From Obelidium mucronatum (Eukaryota; Chytridiomycota; Chytridiomycetes; Chytridiales; Chytriomycetaceae), in assembly GCA_025765595.1 (NCBI GenBank), contig JAIVFH010000041.1, forward strand, positions 62,001 to 126,000: a stretch of DNA of 64,000 nt, given 5' to 3'. The position numbers and the translations under genes are program-made. The notes under the pieces were generated by a model, which worked only from the letters and a program-made list of their open reading frames with translations, ran no database searches and was not told the origin of the DNA. This document shows positions 60,341 to 64,000 of the stretch, in pieces (position 1 is the stretch's first letter; each line of letters starts with the position of its first letter).

Positions 60341-61741
60341 TTAAAGGTCCTTCTTGAGGGTTCCGAAGAATTGCTTCTTCTCTTCCGCAGTTTGGAAACG
60401 ACCGTGTCCAAACTTGGAAGAAGTATCGATGAACTTAAGCTGGACATCTTCCAAGGCAGAACGCTTGGTGTGGGTAAGGAGAGACTTACGGAGGGTGACA
60501 ACTCTCTTCTTAACACCAACAGTGCAACCCTTAACCATGATCCAGTCTTCGTTGACAATACCGTAGTGTGGGAATCCACCGAGTGGAGTGATTGGCTTTT
60601 CAGTCAAGTCAAATTCGGTGGAACCGCCAGAAGCGATTTGCTCCTTGGTACCAATCCGGTAGATCTTCTTGTTGGCTTCAGTACGGTGGTGGTAACCGTC
60701 TTGACCAGCACGTGGAACCGAGTACATGACTCGGGACGGGTGCCAAGCTCCAATACAGGCAACCTTACGGAGACCCTTGTGTGTCTTTCTTGGAAGCTTC
60801 TTGACACCCCAACGAGCAACGACACCGGTGAAACCGTGACCCTTGGTAACTCCGATCACATCAATCATTTCGTTCTGGGTAAACACCTGGTTGACGGAGA
60901 CAGTCTTTTCAAAGTGCTCCTTAGCCCAGTCGACCTTGTCCGCAATGGAACCACCGTTCAATTGAATCTCCATAACATGGGCCTTCTTTTGGCCAAGCTT
61001 AACGAGGGAGATTTGAGTGTGAACAATGACACGGACAACCTGGCAGTACTTCTTGATACGCTCAAGTTGCTGCTGAATTGGCTTAGCACCTTCAGTGGTG
61101 TACTTCTTCGAGTACTTGGTGAAAGCCTTCTTCTTGGAGCGGTACCAGTTCTTGTAGAAGCGTCTCTTCAGCTCGTCGGACAAGTGTTCAGCCCAAACAG
61201 TGGTGAGGGAACGGAGACCACGTGGAGTTTCGACGTAACCAACAACACCGACAACGACAAGAGGTGGGGTTTCGAGCACGGTGACAGCCTCAACAACTTC
61301 CTTCTTGTGCATCTCTACAAACTAGAGTTAGGACCAAGCTCTCGCCGAATATGTGGATGTATTTACTCAACTAGATCCTGGACGGTCCAAGTCACGAACA
61401 ATGTGGGTCATACCAGCCTTGTAGGCAAGGAAGGCAGTCAAGTGAACTGGCTTCTTGGCATCGTCCTTGGGGTAGGACTTTACACGACCACGGTGGGTTC
61501 TAGACTTCTTTCTTGGGAGGAAACCCAAAGAACCGTGTCTTGGGTGTTCAAACTTACGGTGAGACTGTTTGTCGCAATTAGTTGTGAGTCGCACATCTAC
61601 AGGAAGTCGCCCGCTTTCGAACACACTGGATTGTCACGGATCGCTTTCCAACCAAGCTGTCATCCGATCGTTTCTCCATAGTCCTGACATCAAGGATGGT
61701 CGGATGGGTGGTTGGTATGGGGATGGCGGACTGCTCACCAT
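60341..61741 (-). CDS. RPL3: Ribosomal protein uL3 (RPL3)
   Basis: 60S subunit protein at the peptidyl-transferase centre. Exon 1 is just the ATG (61739-61741) followed by a GTGAGC donor; exons 61564-61372 and 61314-60341 complete 389 residues, matching yeast L3 length. Conserved throughout: [73 protein letters not shown]-type segment ([18 protein letters not shown]), [10 protein letters not shown] and FGHGRFQT near the end. Intron 1 (61565-61738, 174 nt) is long for this window. The methylated His of L3 lies in the KGHGF-WH region. Codon bias is strong (C-ending codons), as expected for a highly expressed gene. Confidence 0.97.
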
Positions 61742-61839
61742 TTTGACTGAATGGAGAAGTACACAAAAATTGGCACAGTAAGATGTAAGGAGAGTCTTTA
61801 TTGATGACACAAAACAAAAAAAACAGATTCCTCCCACCC

Positions 61840-63150
61840 TTACGGACCAGTTGGCTTGTTCGTCTTGCAAAACGCCACAACCGCTGATACATGATCGAGT
61901 CAGAATTAGAGCACCAATGCATAATGACTTACACGAAATAATCTGGGCGTAGGCAGTATAAGCAGGAGAATCTTGATATTGGTCCAAAAAGGATTCGCCG
62001 AAGTCACCGGAAATACCTTGAAGAGAGCGTTTGTCAAGTAAAGGAAAGGCAAATTTTAGGCCATACCTATCCGTGGGTCCAAAGGAATTGAGCCCAAGAA
62101 AGGAATATTTTGTTCCACAGCCAATCCTCTTGCTCCTCCTGTTGTCGGAGGAAAAATAACACTACTCTTTGTGCATTTGGGACAAACAAACGAGGCCATA
62201 TTCTCCACAACGCCAATCATAGGAACTCCTACTTTTCTGCAGAAATCAATTTCCCTACGAACGTCCTGAAGAGCAACTTCTTGAGGAGTAGTTATCAATA
62301 TAGCCCCAGTAATTCCAGCATCTTTCAAATACTGAACAATAGAAAGGTGCTCATCCGACGTTCCAGGCGGTGTGTCGACCACAAGAAAGTCCAAATCACC
62401 CCAATCGACATCCTTTAAAAATTGCTTGATCATTCCTGAGAGTTGGTTTAAGTTGTGATTCGACTTGAAACAGCACCTACCATTCTTTTTTGGCCCTTTC
62501 CAAATAACAGCGTCGTTCTGATTAGCCATCAAAAATCCAATGGACATAACGGCAAGATTATCAGCGACGTAGACTGGTGCCCACCCACTACTGCTCTGAC
62601 GAATCTGTTCACCTTCAAGGCCAACCATTTTTGGAACAGACGGACCACAAATGTCAATATCCAACAAGCCAACCTTGAGTAGAAAAATTATGTGAGATCA
62701 AGGCACAGAAGTGAAACTTCAGAATTTGAAATCACGATATAGATAAACGGAAAGTTACAACACCAAGATATCTCACGGGCCCTGCCCGATACAATTGATC
62801 TATGTGGTCATAAATGCCTGGAACTTGAAATTACCTGAGTGTTGTCGTCTTGTGATAAGAACAAAGCCAAGTTTGAGCTGAAGGTGGATTTGCCAACACC
62901 TCCCTTTCCAGACAAAACAAGAAGCTTGTGTTTAACACCTGAAAGTCTTTCGGCAATGGCGGCAACCGCTGTGATAACAATTGTGAGGTGTAGGGCTGGA
63001 GGAAAGTTGTACTATCGAATGAATCATACCAGGGTCAGGCCCTTTGGGACCGGTAGCACATATGTTTTGATTCGGACAGCCTTCGCATGCGGCACTCTTT
63101 CCAGCTGACTCTGTTTCTGGTCCAGGACAATGTTCGGGTTCTGCTTGCAT
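61840..63150 (-). CDS. NBP35: Cytosolic Fe-S cluster scaffold NBP35 (NUBP1)
   Basis: P-loop ATPase that, with CFD1, assembles [4Fe-4S] clusters for cytosolic and nuclear proteins. Six exons (63150-63030, 62968-62835, 62673-62481, 62435-62067, 62016-61933, 61883-61840) sum to 314 residues. The N-terminus carries the NBP35-specific ferredoxin-like motif C-x13-C-x2-C-x5-C (from CPGPETES to CPNQNIC), absent in CFD1. Walker A with the deviant lysine is [42 protein letters not shown] and the C-terminal CPKC pair ([10 protein letters not shown]) that bridges the dimer follow. Intron 2 (62674-62834, 161 nt) is longer than average. Divergent from the SLT11-like gene with only 42 bp between start codons. 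Confidence 0.95.
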
Positions 63151-63192
63151 TTCTTTTATTTTATTCTTCTGGTGAAACAGACCTGTAAAACC
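63151..63192. promoter_or_regulatory. 42-bp divergent spacer between NBP35 and the SLT11/RBM22 gene
   Basis: The whole gap between two opposite start codons, A/T-rich (tttcttttattttattcttctgg). Core promoter elements must overlap the genes' own 5' ends. Function as a bidirectional promoter is inferred. Confidence 0.4.
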
Positions 63193-64000
63193 ATGAGTGG
63201 AGCCAAGATGCAATGGGAGAAGTCTGCGGACTTTCCCATTTTGGTGCGGACGACTGTTTATTAGTCTTGTTTCCTTCGTTGCTGACTGGTTATGCCCACC
63301 GCAACATTATACAGTGCGAGACATGTCTGGGGGACAACCCGTACGTGCGAATGACCAAGCAGGGCCATGGCAAAGAGTGCAAAATCTGTGCTCGGCCATT
63401 TACCGTCTTCCGCTGGTGTCCGGGAGCAGGTGAGGTGTTAGTCGTGTCTGCCTATCGTCAGCTAAACTCACAACCCAGGGATGCGCTACAAAAAGACTGA
63501 GATTTGTCAAACCTGTGCAAAGATCAAGAATGTGTGCCAAACGTGCGTTCTGGATCTTGAGTACGGACTGCCTGTGCAAGTCAGAGACTCTGTGCTTGAA
63601 GTCCAAGACGCCGTGCCCCGCTCAGACGTCAACAGAGAGTATTTTATTAACAGAGTAGAGGGAACGGTGCGTGTTGGCGTTGGGTTTTATTTTCTGTCTG
63701 ATGTTGGCTTCGGGCTGCTTCGACTGCGCGCCAGGACTAAACGCCATCAATTCACCAATTAGTTGGGTAAAGCAGACACCCTTGTTAACTACTCAAAGGC
63801 CGAATCCGTCGCAAAAGTTGCTTTGAAACAAATGGCGCGTACTGAGCCGTATTACCAGAGAAATAGAGCACACATTTGCTCATTCTACGTTAAGGGCGAA
63901 TGCAAGCGAGGAGAAGAGTGTCCCTATCGGTGAGAATGTTTTTCTTCATCTTCATGAAGTTTGTTAACACGAGCATTAGCCACGAACTACCACCCGCAGA
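63193..64000 (+). CDS. Pre-mRNA splicing factor SLT11/ECM2/RBM22, 3'-truncated
   Basis: Spliceosome component that contacts U6 and the catalytic core (Ecm2 in yeast, RBM22 in animals). Exon 1 is [17 protein letters not shown] (63193-63243), then a donor; the next exon begins [15 protein letters not shown] at about 63316. Following segments show the family Cys-rich domain: [50 protein letters not shown], then [27 protein letters not shown] and the CCCH finger [19 protein letters not shown], cut at the window end after about HELPPA. An RRM is expected beyond. At least five exons in view. Assignment is firm because the zinc motifs are nearly invariant in this family. Confidence 0.93.

Noticed and set aside
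60293..61681. 462-codon open frame on the plus strand
   Set aside because: Antisense shadow of RPL3, whose highly biased C-ending codons leave the opposite strand open. The translated antisense has no recognisable motif, while RPL3 is conserved end to end.
61565..61738. C/D box snoRNA in RPL3 intron 1
   Set aside because: A C-like TGATGT is present, but no properly spaced D box (CTGA) or terminal stem was found.

Overview
This window is nuclear DNA of a fungus, most likely a zoosporic (chytrid-like) one. Nearly every gene is broken by short GT-AG introns (about 47-75 nt). Genes are packed tightly on both strands; start codons of divergent neighbours lie 42-221 bp apart. Several proteins are typical of fungi (VID27, LOC1, a Sel1-repeat protein, an RCT-containing RAP1). 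Two point to a flagellated life stage with centrioles: a clear STIL/Ana2/SAS-5-type centriole duplication factor and a cyclic-nucleotide-gated cation channel. I see no rRNA, tRNA, CRISPR or recognisable transposon.

Layout. 1-6425: the 3' part of ornithine aminotransferase, an F-box protein, and a head-to-head threonine-degradation pair (TDH and KBL). 6521-13137, minus strand: RAP1, then VID27 and LOC1. 13196-24359, minus strand: three tandem ABCG half-transporters with a cysteine-rich amino-terminal region; the two distal copies share a promoter palindrome and a near-identical nucleotide-binding-domain exon. 24659-28546: a one-pass membrane protein and a Sel1-repeat protein. 28635-32910, minus strand: a Golgi-type glycosyltransferase and a SAPS-domain PP6/Sit4 regulatory subunit. 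33460-44757, plus strand: a 1641-residue TBC-domain protein whose catalytic fingers are lost, two membrane proteins of unknown role, and a NOL11/UTP8-like ribosome-biogenesis factor. 44779-52892: a serine carboxypeptidase, STIL (minus) and the CNG channel, which starts 71 bp from STIL. 52910-58523, minus strand: TRM13 and PFAS. 58768-60260: a compact PH-ArfGAP. 60341-63150, minus strand: RPL3 and NBP35. 63193-64000: the 5' part of an SLT11/RBM22 splicing factor, cut by the window end.

Many of these are housekeeping genes: purine synthesis, Fe-S assembly, translation and ribosome assembly, tRNA modification, splicing, amino-acid catabolism. The most unusual content is the STIL homologue and its pairing with a tandem-CNBD channel, the ABCG cluster, the degenerate TBC protein with repeated Ser-Arg motifs, and GC-rich islands confined to gene 5' ends. 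Exon boundaries were set by hand from splice consensus, reading-frame closure and protein similarity. For most genes the exon lengths sum to an exact number of codons.
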